The notes under the pieces were generated by a model. It saw only the letters and a list, made by a program, of their open reading frames with translations. It was not told where the DNA came from and made no database searches. The position numbers were made by a program, and so were the translations under genes. This document shows, in pieces, positions 16,928 to 25,096 of a DNA stretch of 64,000 bases (within the stretch, counting starts at the first letter, position 1; every line of letters begins with the position of its first letter). The DNA is from Calditrichota bacterium (GTDB lineage Bacteria > CLD3): positions 69,735 through 133,734 of the forward strand of contig QQUF01000045.1 of assembly GCA_008501735.1 (NCBI GenBank), in the 5' to 3' direction.

Positions 16928-19357
16928 TTATGCAACTTTCCTATCGTACAAATGTCTTTGAAATTCTAAGAATAATGACCTAATGTTTGAGATTTCACCA
17001 AGTTTTTCTTTAGCATCTTCGATGGAATTGTATTTATTTTTAAGTAAAATCGGCAATTTATCTTGGTCTAACTCCTCAACACCAATTTCAACATACTTAC
17101 TCAAGACAAAATCTATAAATTCTTTTTGTTTGTCATCAAGCAAAGCAAAAATCATAGCTTTTGCCCTTATAACTCTCTCTTCTCTTGTTATTGGTTTTAT
17201 TTCACTGTTAAAAACATATTCCAAGACATCGAATAAATCACTTTTTTCCGCTTCGATTAAACTCTTAAGAGTTTCTAATTCAGTTATTCCAAATCCTGCT
17301 TCTTCCAATTTTTCAAGTAAGGTTTTCCTTGTTATCGGATTACTCCACAAAGTTCGTAATTCTTCTTCGTCTTTGAACAAATTCGGAAGTTCCCCAAATA
17401 AGTTATTCAAAAAGTCTTCGGCTGAAATCGGTCTTCCGTCTGCACTCCAAAATGAAGTTGAAGTAATGTGCTGAATTTGTCTTTCTTTACCGTCTCGAAG
17501 TTTTATTTTTACCTTCCTAATACAAATGCAAGGAGTTAGTCCACATTTTTTACAAGGTTTTTTCGGGCAAATACAAGGTCGCTTCTCACAAACTTCACAA
17601 AGTTTTGGTTCAGCTTTTTCACAAATGCAAATTGTTTCACCACAATCTTCACAAGGTTCAGATTCAATTGGTTCTCCGTCCCATTCTGGGTCAACAAAGT
17701 GATGATAAGCTCCGACAAAGTCGTAAATCGTGAAGTAGTCTTTTCCTTCAAATAATCTTGTTCCTCTTCCAATAATTTGTTTAAACTCGATCATTGTTTT
17801 GATTGGTCGGAGTAAAACAATATTCCGAATGTTTCTTGCATCAACTCCTGTGGAAAGTTTTTGTGAAGTCGTTAAAATTGTTGGAAGCGTTTTTTCGTTG
17901 TCCTGAAATTCACGTAAAAATTGTTCTCCAATTTCTTTGTCATTCGCTGTTACTCTAACACAGTAGTTAGCGGCTTTGCTTGATTTTAATTGATTTACAA
18001 AATCTCGTATTAATGCAGCGTGAGCTTGGTTTGCACAAAAAATAATCGCTTTTTCTTTTTGATTAACCTGATTCAAAAGTATTTCAACTCGATTTTTCTC
18101 ACGTTCTTTAATTTCAATTTTACGATTAAAATCTGCTTCCTCGTAAATTTTACCTTCTTCTACTTCACCTTCAAGAACGTCGTCATCGTTTGTGTAAACG
18201 TATTCGTCAAGAGTCGTTTTAATTCTTTTGACTTTAAAAGGTGTTAGAAATCCATCGTTGATTCCTTCTTTAAGCGAGTAAGTATAAACTGCATCTCCAA
18301 AATATTTGTAAGTGTCAACATTTTCGCTTCTTTTTGGAGTCGCAGTTAAACCAAGTTGAACAGCAGGTGAAAAATAATCTAAAATTTGTCGCCAATTTCC
18401 TTCGTCATTCGCTCCACCTCTGTGGCATTCGTCAATAATTATGAAATCAAAAAAATCCTTTGGGTAATCTCCAAAATAATATTTCGGGTTTCCGCTTTCG
18501 TCTTTGCCACTCATAAAAGTTTGGAAAATTGTAAAAAAGATGCTTCCGTTTGTCGGAACTTTCCCTCTTTTTTTTATTTCGTTTGGTCTGATTCGAATCA
18601 TTGCATCTTCGGGGAAAGATGAAAATGAATTAAATGCTTGGTCTGCCAAAACATTTCTGTCCGCCAAGAATAAAATTCTTGGTTGTCTTTTTCCGTCTCG
18701 GTTCAAGTTCCAACGAGTTTGAAAAAGTTTCCAAGAAATCTGAAAAGCGATAGCTGTTTTACCTGTTCCTGTTGCAAGTGTAAGTAAAATTCTTTCTTGC
18801 CCTTTGGCAACTGCTTCAAGAGTTTTCCGAACTGCAATTTCTTGGTAAAACCTAAGTTTCCAAGTTCCGCTTTTATCTTCGAAAGGGACGTTTAAAAAAG
18901 TTTCAAGCCAATTTAAGTCTAAAGAACTTTTTGATTTCTCAAGTTCAGATTTTTTAGGAGTCGGATAAGTTTTCTCCCAAAGTTCTTGAGGTGAGAAGAA
19001 ATCTGAAACCAAACCTTCTTCGCCTGTTTCCATACAAATCTGGTAAATTTCTTTTCCATTTGTGGAATATGTGTAACCTACATTTAATTTCTCTGCGTAC
19101 TGTTTTGCTTGTGCAACTCCTTCGCCGACTTCCAAATTTTCACTTTTGGCTTCTACGACTGCAAGTTTGATTCCTTTGTAAACCAAAATGTAATCGGCAA
19201 TCAATGGCTTTTTCCTTTTTCCACCAACTTGGATTCTCCCGTCTGTAATTTTACAAACATCTCTTTCACGAAGAATTTTGGAACCTTCGACAATTCCCCA
19301 ACCACAAGATTTTAATTTTGGGTCGATTAATTCAGCTCTTGTTTCGGCTTCATTCAT
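16928..19357 (-). CDS. hsdR: Type I restriction endonuclease subunit R
   Basis: The 809-residue subunit cuts DNA and drives translocation in a type I restriction complex. The nuclease domain has a D55...E69-x-K71 site ('ADYILVYKG' and 'VVEAK'). Helicase motifs include Walker A A-T-G-T-G-K-T (195-201), D-E-C-H (309-312), 'GLTATP' and 'QIIGRGTRLFEGK'. Residues about 569-612 hold three copies of C-x2-C-x4-C-x-C, which look like zinc knuckles. The length fits the EcoAI/EcoEI-type (IB) R subunits. Its ATG overlaps the 3' end of the transposase gene by 8 nt, so it may be translated as part of one mRNA with hsdM-hsdS. Confidence 0.95.
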   Translation of the reverse strand: MNEAETRAELIDPKLKSCGWGIVEGSKILRERDVCKITDGRIQVGGKRKKPLIADYILVYKGIKLAVVEAKSENLEVGEGVAQAKQYAEKLNVGYTYSTNGKEIYQICMETGEEGLVSDFFSPQELWEKTYPTPKKSELEKSKSSLDLNWLETFLNVPFEDKSGTWKLRFYQEIAVRKTLEAVAKGQERILLTLATGTGKTAIAFQISWKLFQTRWNLNRDGKRQPRILFLADRNVLADQAFNSFSSFPEDAMIRIRPNEIKKRGKVPTNGSIFFTIFQTFMSGKDESGNPKYYFGDYPKDFFDFIIIDECHRGGANDEGNWRQILDYFSPAVQLGLTATPKRSENVDTYKYFGDAVYTYSLKEGINDGFLTPFKVKRIKTTLDEYVYTNDDDVLEGEVEEGKIYEEADFNRKIEIKEREKNRVEILLNQVNQKEKAIIFCANQAHAALIRDFVNQLKSSKAANYCVRVTANDKEIGEQFLREFQDNEKTLPTILTTSQKLSTGVDARNIRNIVLLRPIKTMIEFKQIIGRGTRLFEGKDYFTIYDFVGAYHHFVDPEWDGEPIESEPCEDCGETICICEKAEPKLCEVCEKRPCICPKKPCKKCGLTPCICIRKVKIKLRDGKERQIQHITSTSFWSADGRPISAEDFLNNLFGELPNLFKDEEELRTLWSNPITRKTLLEKLEEAGFGITELETLKSLIEAEKSDLFDVLEYVFNSEIKPITREERVIRAKAMIFALLDDKQKEFIDFVLSKYVEIGVEELDQDKLPILLKNKYNSIEDAKEKLGEISNIRSLFLEFQRHLYDRKVA

Positions 19358-20309
19358 AATTATAAAATCTATCCTCTTTCCAATTTTGTGGATTTCTTAA
19401 AATATATTCTGAAATTACTTCGAATGAATTTTGATTTCGGATAATATTTTCCCAATAATTTCGTTGCCATACTCTTCGGTCAAAAGGTTTCCAATTTTTA
19501 TTTTCAACACCTTTAATGTATTCAACGGTTGTAATCGATTTAAATGCACCAATCATTTCACCAACCGTTTTGTTTTTTGGGGAAACCATTTTTTGGGAAA
19601 TCGTTTTGACGTTGTTTTGGGCAACCACAAGGGTTGCCTTTACGTTGTTGTTTGATTCGGGTTTATCGTTTGGGTCAACGTTTACGTTTGATTCGTTTTC
19701 CGTTTCATTTTCCGTTTCCGTTACGTTTTCCGTAGGGGCAAACCCTTGTGGTTGCCCTTTTCCCATTGCGTTTTCATCATTTTTTGCATTTGCGTTGTTT
19801 TCAGAAATCGTTTCGATATTGTTTTGGGCAATCGTTTCGATATTGTTTTGGGCAATCGTTTCGATATTGTTTTGGGCAACCACAAGGGTTGCCCTTACGT
19901 TGATGTTTGATTCGGGTTTATCGTTTGGGACAACGTTTACGTTTGATTCATTTTCCGTTTCCGTTACGTTTCCCGTTTCCGTTTCGTTTTCCGTATGGGC
20001 AAACCCTTGTGGTTGCCCTTTTCCTGTTTCGTTTTCGTTTTTGATTTCTAAGATTGCGTGAAAATGGTTTGGCATAATTATAAATTCGTGCAAAATTGTA
20101 TTTTTAAAACGTTCGGTAATTTTTAACCATTCAGATTCAATCATTAATCCTGCGTCATTTAAAATCATTTTTCCATCTTCTATTTTTCCAAATAAATGCA
20201 ATCTGTTTTGGCAACAAATTGTTATAAAATAAAATCCATTTTGTGAATAATCATAGCCTTTTAATCGAATTGACCTGCGATGATGAATATTTGGATTGTA
20301 TTTTGACAT
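19350..20309 (-). CDS. REP-associated tyrosine transposase (RAYT, Y1/IS200-like) with repeat-derived insert
   Basis: The 319-residue protein has the HUH-Y1 fold: 'GYDYSQNGFYFITICCQNR', the metal motif H82-F-H84 in 'MPNHFHAIL', and the nucleophile Y285 in 'WQRNYWENIIRN'. RAYTs of this kind are usually about 170-200 residues. This one carries about 150 extra residues (91-240) of low-complexity Asn/Glu/Thr sequence between the HUH helix and the tyrosine domain. The insert holds two copies of a module that starts 'GKGQPQGFA' and ends 'ATLVVAQNN'; both ends are translated palindromes. The frame stays open and catalytic residues are intact, so the protein could be active. It sits 5 nt after hsdS and overlaps hsdR. 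Confidence 0.9.
   Translation of the reverse strand: MSKYNPNIHHRRSIRLKGYDYSQNGFYFITICCQNRLHLFGKIEDGKMILNDAGLMIESEWLKITERFKNTILHEFIIMPNHFHAILEIKNENETGKGQPQGFAHTENETETGNVTETENESNVNVVPNDKPESNINVRATLVVAQNNIETIAQNNIETIAQNNIETISENNANAKNDENAMGKGQPQGFAPTENVTETENETENESNVNVDPNDKPESNNNVKATLVVAQNNVKTISQKMVSPKNKTVGEMIGAFKSITTVEYIKGVENKNWKPFDRRVWQRNYWENIIRNQNSFEVISEYILRNPQNWKEDRFYNYE
19619..19757. repeat. REPIN-like module B inside the RAYT gene
   Basis: Two palindromes in inverted orientation (19619-19639 with ACAAG loop; 19736-19757 with CTTGT loop) flank about 96 bp. The left one has a mismatch in the outermost pair and the right one a one-base bulge. The module encodes residues near 183-233 and is a near copy of module A. 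Confidence 0.85.
19806..19877. repeat. 24-bp tandem repeat, three copies, inside the RAYT gene
   Basis: Copies start at 19806, 19830 and 19854 and encode three rounds of an eight-residue unit (about 'AQNNIETI'). The period is a multiple of three, so the frame is kept. It directly abuts palindrome 19874-19894. Confidence 0.9.
19874..20018. repeat. REPIN-like module A inside the RAYT gene
   Basis: Inverted palindromes 19874-19894 (perfect 8-bp arms, ACAAG loop) and 19997-20018 (one-base bulge, CTTGT loop) flank about 102 bp. The module encodes residues near 97-148. Together with module B it forms an in-frame tandem duplication. Confidence 0.88.
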
Positions 20310-20314
20310 AAAAA

Positions 20315-21478
20315 TTATAACTCACCGTTAAAGGCTTTTTGTAAAATCGATTTTTTCAACTCTTCAAAATCTTCTATTTTTTTCTGATAAATTGATTCTA
20401 ATTTTTTCGTCTCGGCTGAAAGAGATTCTAATTTTTCAACAATTTTTTGTTGCCTTTGGATTGAAGGACAATAAAATGAATATTTGAATAGATGATTTCG
20501 ATTTACTTTTGGCATTCCTGCTCTTTGCGAACCTTCAATTGCATATTCAGTAAATTTTATTGTAAAAAACAAATAATATAAAAAACTTTGTGTAATTTCT
20601 TTATTTATTGGAGATAAAGGATAAATATCTGCACTACAAAGTCCCTCAAAGTCACATTTCACAATTTTCATTAAGTTTGGACGTATTTTACTATAAAGTA
20701 CCATTCTTTCATCAAATAAAAACTTCCCTGAAATAATATTCTCTTCTTTTGCTGTTTTTAATTTTTTTATGGTTCCTTTTTTTGACTCAATATTACCAGC
20801 ACCAATATGGAGGAAGTTTTGATATTGAGGTTTTTTAGGGTCTATTAACTTAGAAATTATTCTGCAAACTTCTCCCAACTTCTTCTCTTCCCAATCTCCA
20901 CTTTTGTTTTCAAAAATTCCGTTTAGGTAGCTCTCGAAAAGCTCTTTGGCATTTTTCAGGTTTTGTTCGGCATTTGCTTTGGCTTTGTCAATTGCGGAAA
21001 AGACTTTGTCTAAAATCTCAACGATTCGCTTCTGCTCCGAAAGTGGCGGAATTAAAATAGGAAAATTAAATATGTCATTTTTGCTAAATCCATTTTGAGC
21101 TGAACGAGATGCAACATTTTTTAAACGCTTTTGAAAATCAACAGAATTAAAATAAAAGTATAAATATCTTTTATTCAATATTTCCTCATTTGGAATTGAT
21201 TTCATGACTGCAACATTATATGCTCCTTTTTTTTCCACTAAAACTTTCCCCACTGAAGCTCCATAACGACCCAATAAAATGTCACTTTCATTACAATATC
21301 TATTTTTTGTCGATTCTGGAATAAAAGTTAAGTGTTTATTACTTTTAAAATCTCTAATTTGTAAAAACCTTACATAGTTTTCTCTTGGTTCATAAATGAA
21401 CTCGCTTTTAGGAGGTTGTGAACCTCCTTGAAATTGGCAAACTTCACCTAATTTTTTTATCTCCCAACCTTTTTTCAT
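20315..21478 (-). CDS. hsdS: Type I restriction specificity subunit S
   Basis: The 387-residue subunit has two target-recognition domains, each followed by a helical spacer: 'WEIKKLGEVCQFQGG' ... 'PPLSEQKRIVEILDKVFSAIDKAKANAEQNL', then 'WEEKKLGEVCRI' ... 'PSIQRQQKIVEKLESLSAETKKLE' with the typical end 'LKKSILQKAFNGEL'. ATG 21478 is chosen because it overlaps the hsdM stop as ATGA; an in-frame TTG four codons earlier is less likely. The target sequence cannot be read from the protein. Confidence 0.94.
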   Translation of the reverse strand: MKKGWEIKKLGEVCQFQGGSQPPKSEFIYEPRENYVRFLQIRDFKSNKHLTFIPESTKNRYCNESDILLGRYGASVGKVLVEKKGAYNVAVMKSIPNEEILNKRYLYFYFNSVDFQKRLKNVASRSAQNGFSKNDIFNFPILIPPLSEQKRIVEILDKVFSAIDKAKANAEQNLKNAKELFESYLNGIFENKSGDWEEKKLGEVCRIISKLIDPKKPQYQNFLHIGAGNIESKKGTIKKLKTAKEENIISGKFLFDERMVLYSKIRPNLMKIVKCDFEGLCSADIYPLSPINKEITQSFLYYLFFTIKFTEYAIEGSQRAGMPKVNRNHLFKYSFYCPSIQRQQKIVEKLESLSAETKKLESIYQKKIEDFEELKKSILQKAFNGEL

Positions 21479-22926
21479 ACCATTTCCCAAATCGAATTTA
21501 AAATTGTTTCGCTTTCTTTGTCTAATTCTGCCATTTCTTTAAGGATTTCTTTTGGTTCTCTTAAAGGTGCTTCTTCGGGAGTGTTAGGATTTTTAACCGA
21601 AAGGTCAAAAGTGCTTTGGTCAATGTCTTTGATTTTTACACTCCAAGAGTTTTCACTTTCGGCATTTGTTTTTTGCAGTTTAACAAATTCCGCCAAATCA
21701 TTTTCATTCAAAGGATTTGTTTTCCCCAAGTTCCTTTCCAAGTTCAGTTGGTAAAACCAAACTTTCTTAGTCGGACTACCTTTTTCAAAAAACAAAACAA
21801 TTGTTTTAACTCCTGCACCAGTGAAAGTTCCACCGGGCAAATCCAAAACAGTGTGTAAATTACAGTCTTCCAAAAGTTTTTTTCTAATTGAAACGGTTGC
21901 GTTGTCGGTGTTACTTAGAAAAGTGTTTTTTATTACAACTCCTGCTTTTCCGCCTGCTTTCAGAATTTTTATAAAATGTTGCAAAAACAAAGAAGCGGTT
22001 TCGCCTGTTTTGATTGGAAAATTTTGCTGAACTTCTGCACGTTCTTTCCCACCAAAAGGAGGATTTGCCAAAATAACATCGTAACGGTCTTTCTCTTGAA
22101 TGTCAGAAATATTTTCAGTTAGTGTGTTTGTGTGAACAATGTTTGGAGCTTCGATTCCGTGTAAAATCAAATTCATAATTCCGATAACGTAAGCCAAAGA
22201 CTTCTTTTCTTTGCCGTAAAAAGTCCTTTTTTGCAAAGTCTCGGAATCGACTGACGAAAGATTTTTGCTATTTTTGAGAAATTCAAAAGCTTCCACCAAA
22301 AATCCAGCAGAACCGACAGCACCGTCATAAATTGTATTTCCTATTTCGGGAGCAACAACTTTTACAATTGTTTTAATGAGAGGTCTTGGAGTGTAATATT
22401 CTCCTCCATTTCGTCCTGCATTTCCCATATTTTTAATTTTGCTTTCATAAAGATGGCTCATTTCGTGCTTTTCTTTATGCGTTCTAAAACGAAGTTCGTC
22501 AATCAGGTTCACAACTTCACGAAGATTGTAACCGCTTTGCACTCTGTTTTTCAATTCACCAAAAATCTCACCGATTTTGTATTCGATTGTGTCAGCATTT
22601 TCGGCATTAGTTTTAAACTTTTTCAAGTAAGGAAAAAGCTCGTTATTCACAAAATTAATTAGGTCATCACCTGACAAAGCATTGTGGTCAATTTTTCCAT
22701 TTTCGAGTTTCGGAGCCGCCCATTTTTCCCATTGAAATTCAGAGTCAATGAATTTTGTGTAAGTCTTTCCTGTTAGCTCCGCTTCATTAATTTTATCTTT
22801 TTCCAAATCGTCCAAATACTTTAGAAAAAGAATCCAAGAAGTCTGTTCGATGTAATCTAACTCGCTTCCACAACCTGCATCTTTGTGCAAAATGTCATCG
22901 ATATTTTTAAAAGTCTGTTCAAACAT
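21475..22926 (-). CDS. hsdM: Type I restriction DNA adenine methyltransferase subunit M
   Basis: The 483-residue N6-adenine methyltransferase has an N-terminal helical HsdM_N domain (about 5-130). SAM motif I reads D-G-A-V-G-S-A-G-F-L (201-210) and catalytic motif IV N-P-P-F is at 288-291. It is first in the hsd operon, overlaps hsdS by ATGA, and is preceded by a 32-bp tandem repeat where its promoter should lie. Confidence 0.95.
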   Translation of the reverse strand: MFEQTFKNIDDILHKDAGCGSELDYIEQTSWILFLKYLDDLEKDKINEAELTGKTYTKFIDSEFQWEKWAAPKLENGKIDHNALSGDDLINFVNNELFPYLKKFKTNAENADTIEYKIGEIFGELKNRVQSGYNLREVVNLIDELRFRTHKEKHEMSHLYESKIKNMGNAGRNGGEYYTPRPLIKTIVKVVAPEIGNTIYDGAVGSAGFLVEAFEFLKNSKNLSSVDSETLQKRTFYGKEKKSLAYVIGIMNLILHGIEAPNIVHTNTLTENISDIQEKDRYDVILANPPFGGKERAEVQQNFPIKTGETASLFLQHFIKILKAGGKAGVVIKNTFLSNTDNATVSIRKKLLEDCNLHTVLDLPGGTFTGAGVKTIVLFFEKGSPTKKVWFYQLNLERNLGKTNPLNENDLAEFVKLQKTNAESENSWSVKIKDIDQSTFDLSVKNPNTPEEAPLREPKEILKEMAELDKESETILNSIWEMV

Positions 22927-22937
22927 TAATTTTGTCC

Positions 22938-23035
22938 TTTTTTAAGAGGGAAACCACAAAGGTTTGCTTTTTTTTAAGAGGGAAACCACAAAGGTTTGCT
23001 TTTTTTTAAGAGGGAAACCACAAGGGTTTGCCCTT
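22938..23035. repeat. 32-bp tandem repeat, three copies, upstream of hsdM
   Basis: Units of about 32 bp (AAGAGGGAAACCACAAAGG followed by TTTGC and a T-run) start near 22944, 22976 and 23008. Each carries a degenerate palindrome with the ACAA(A/G) loop. The array begins about 10 bp upstream of the hsdM start codon. Confidence 0.9.
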
Positions 23036-23278
23036 ACTTTTTGCTTACACTTTGTAATTTGCACTTTTTTATTAGGTATCCACAAGGGTTACCCATTACA
23101 ACTACAACTTTACTTGCTTTGTAAGAATATTACATTTTCAGCACACTTTTACTTCTTTGTATGGGCAAACCCTTGTGGTTGCCCCGAAAGCATAAAGCTA
23201 CAAAATTATCCCTTTGTACGGGCAAATCCTTGTGGTTGCCAAATTTATAAATATCTCAACTTCTGAGTATTTACATTC
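23036..23278. repeat. Gene-free stretch with three REP-like palindromes
   Basis: With the adjoining 32-bp array this forms the 352-bp gap between hsdM and the Fic gene. It has palindromes at 23075-23093 (degenerate), 23163-23184 and 23220-23240, sharing the ACAAG/CTTGT loop. Short reading frames across it only translate the repeats. No other gene is seen. Confidence 0.85.
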
Positions 23279-24352
23279 TTAATTCTTCTTCAAAATTTCA
23301 ATCAATTCAATATTCACGTAAATCGTTTCTCTTCCAATTTTTTGCGATTCTAAAATCCCGATTTCTTCCAAAGTTTTCAAATACCTTGACGCTGCTTTTC
23401 TTTCAACTCCAAGTTTTTGGACTACGAACTCAATTTTGGAATACGGATTTTCAAACAGCAACTCAATTAGTTCTTTTCGGTAAACTTTATTCGCTTCTGC
23501 TTGTGCAAGCTCAATTGTCTTTTCTAACAAAATTCTAATTGAATTTATCTTTTCAATTGTCCTAAGAGACGTTATTTCAACCGCTTTTAAAATGTATAAA
23601 ATCCACTCTTCCCACTCATCTTCTTTGTTGACTTTGCTCAAAAGTTCGTAGTATTTGGCTTTGTTTTCATTAATGTAAGAGCTTAGATAAAGTATTGGAT
23701 TGTCTAACATCTCGTTAATGATTAAATATAAAATGTTTAAGATTCTACCTGTTCTACCATTCCCATCATAAAATAGGTGAATACTCTCAAATTGAAAATG
23801 TAAAATCGCTAAGTTAATCAGTGGAGACAAATCACTTTTCTGCAAATTAAAATGTTCTAAGAAATTTGAAAGTAAATCCAAGATTTCTTTTTTGTCTTGT
23901 GGCGGTGTGTAAACAACTTCTCCAGTTTTATCATTTTTCAACACAGTTCCCGCAACGCTTCTAATTCCTGCATCATTTTCGACAATTGTATTTTGTAATT
24001 TTTCAATATCGCTTAATCTCAAAAATCCTTGTTTTTGGATAATTTCATAACCTAAGAAAATTGCTTTTCTGTAGTTAATGACTTCTTTGATTTCTGTCGA
24101 ATGATTGCTGTTTGTCGAAAGAGCCTTATAAAGTTCGTCTTGAGTTGTGATTATATTTTCAATTTCTGAACTGTCTTTTGCTTCTTGCAAAGCGACTGCA
24201 TTAACTAGCATTGACTGATTCGGAATTGTTTTCGCAATTCCTTTTAACTCTCCCAAAACTTTTGACGTTTTGCTTAATTGGCGTAAAATTTTAATCGTTT
24301 CGACTTCTTCACGCTTTGGAGGCAGTTTTTCTAATTTTTTGATGTGGTGCAT
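23279..24352 (-). CDS. Fic family protein (class II, self-inhibited) with winged helix
   Basis: The 357-residue protein has a Fic_N region, a Fic core with the motif I-H192-L-F-Y-D-G-N-G-R-T-G-R (191-203), and a C-terminal winged-helix domain (about 275-350). Fic enzymes usually transfer AMP to hydroxyl groups of target proteins. The motif has Leu where HPF is usual, while the catalytic His and the D-G-N-G-R-x-x-R residues are kept. S-S-E-I-E-N (61-66) fits the inhibitory [S/T]xxxE[G/N] helix, so activity is expected to be self-restrained. The winged helix may give DNA-linked autoregulation. No antitoxin gene is adjacent. Confidence 0.92.
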   Translation of the reverse strand: MHHIKKLEKLPPKREEVETIKILRQLSKTSKVLGELKGIAKTIPNQSMLVNAVALQEAKDSSEIENIITTQDELYKALSTNSNHSTEIKEVINYRKAIFLGYEIIQKQGFLRLSDIEKLQNTIVENDAGIRSVAGTVLKNDKTGEVVYTPPQDKKEILDLLSNFLEHFNLQKSDLSPLINLAILHFQFESIHLFYDGNGRTGRILNILYLIINEMLDNPILYLSSYINENKAKYYELLSKVNKEDEWEEWILYILKAVEITSLRTIEKINSIRILLEKTIELAQAEANKVYRKELIELLFENPYSKIEFVVQKLGVERKAASRYLKTLEEIGILESQKIGRETIYVNIELIEILKKN

Positions 24353-24493
24353 TTTGTCGCATATTTATTTAACGTGTACCAATTTTTACAAAAACGGTAC
24401 GAGTAAAATACGACAGCAAGACCTTAAAACAAATTTTAAAATCAAAAATGATGTCTGTTAAGAAAATTGAGAAATCTTTACAAACAAATGCAC

Positions 24494-24526
24494 CTCTGTA
24501 AAGAAAATCAATTTTTCTTTACAGAG
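24494..24526. repeat. Perfect 14-bp inverted repeat upstream of the Fic gene
   Basis: CTCTGTAAAGAAAA (24494-24507) and TTTTCTTTACAGAG (24513-24526) flank a 5-nt loop. It lies between the GyrI-like gene and the Fic gene. There is no clear T-run on the minus strand, so an operator for the Fic winged helix is as likely as a terminator. Confidence 0.7.
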
Positions 24527-24557
24527 TTTTCTAAGTAGCTTGGAAAATCTTCGTACT

Positions 24558-24577
24558 GGCAAACCCTTGTGGTTGCC
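24558..24577. repeat. REP-like palindrome
   Basis: A GGCAA-A-CC arm and a GGTTGCC arm enclose CTTGT. This is the last copy seen going rightwards; none was noticed from here to 64 kb. Confidence 0.85.
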
Positions 24578-24611
24578 ATTAAAAGCTACAAATTGTCCAA
24601 AACCTAAAACT

Positions 24612-25064
24612 TTAAATAGCTATAAATATCTCAACTTCTGAGTCTGCACCCTTTTGTGAATTTTCTCCGTGAACTTCAAAGTCATAAGTGTATTTTCTGC
24701 CTAAGACTTCATCTTTTGCCCAAATTTCCATCCAAGTTTCAACGATTGAATTTGGCAACTCGCCTTTTGCTACAAACTTCGTAAAACTTCCACCTTCAAA
24801 TTCTCTTCCAACAAAACCTTCAGGAATATTTTCTAATGAATTTACTTTGAGTCCAATTATTGAAGTGTATTTACCGTTGTAATCCGATTCGTAGTCAGTG
24901 TAAATAGAGTAAATCTCATCACTAATTTTATTCGGAATTTGTGAAGGAATACTTTCGCTAAAGAATCTCATCCAAAGTCCACCTAAGTCAGTTGCTGATT
25001 TTCCATTTTCATTTGTAGTTTCAACTGAAATCCCGATAATTTTAAAGCTGTCAATTTTTTGCAT
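24612..25064 (-). CDS. GyrI-like effector-binding domain protein
   Basis: The 150-residue single-domain protein fits the GyrI-like/AraC effector-binding fold, with 'GLKVNSLENIPEGFVGREFEGGSFTKFVAKG' and an acidic end 'SEVEIFIAI'. No DNA-binding domain is attached. Stand-alone members bind small molecules or proteins such as gyrase. ATG 25064 is preferred over an upstream ATG because AGGTGA lies just before it. It is 32 nt downstream of the DUF4032 gene and probably shares its transcript. Confidence 0.82.
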   Translation of the reverse strand: MQKIDSFKIIGISVETTNENGKSATDLGGLWMRFFSESIPSQIPNKISDEIYSIYTDYESDYNGKYTSIIGLKVNSLENIPEGFVGREFEGGSFTKFVAKGELPNSIVETWMEIWAKDEVLGRKYTYDFEVHGENSQKGADSEVEIFIAI

Positions 25065-25096
25065 TTTATTCACCTTAATTTTCAAAATTTATAAAT

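Noticed and set aside
16760..16969. 69-codon reading frame after the ABC-F gene
   Set aside because: It runs through the 62-bp repeats and a palindrome and into the hsdR 3' end; the product is translated repeat.
19516..20061. 181-codon plus-strand reading frame opposite the RAYT gene
   Set aside because: It is open only because the RAYT insert is repetitive and low in stops on both strands; it reads the same palindromes as 'NPCGCPF' and has no start signal or known domain.
22938..23240. CRISPR-like look of repeats at regular spacing
   Set aside because: Units are directly adjacent with no unique spacers, and no cas genes are near.
22964..23266. 100-codon reading frame between hsdM and the Fic gene
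   Set aside because: It consists of translated repeat units and has no family resemblance or ribosome site.
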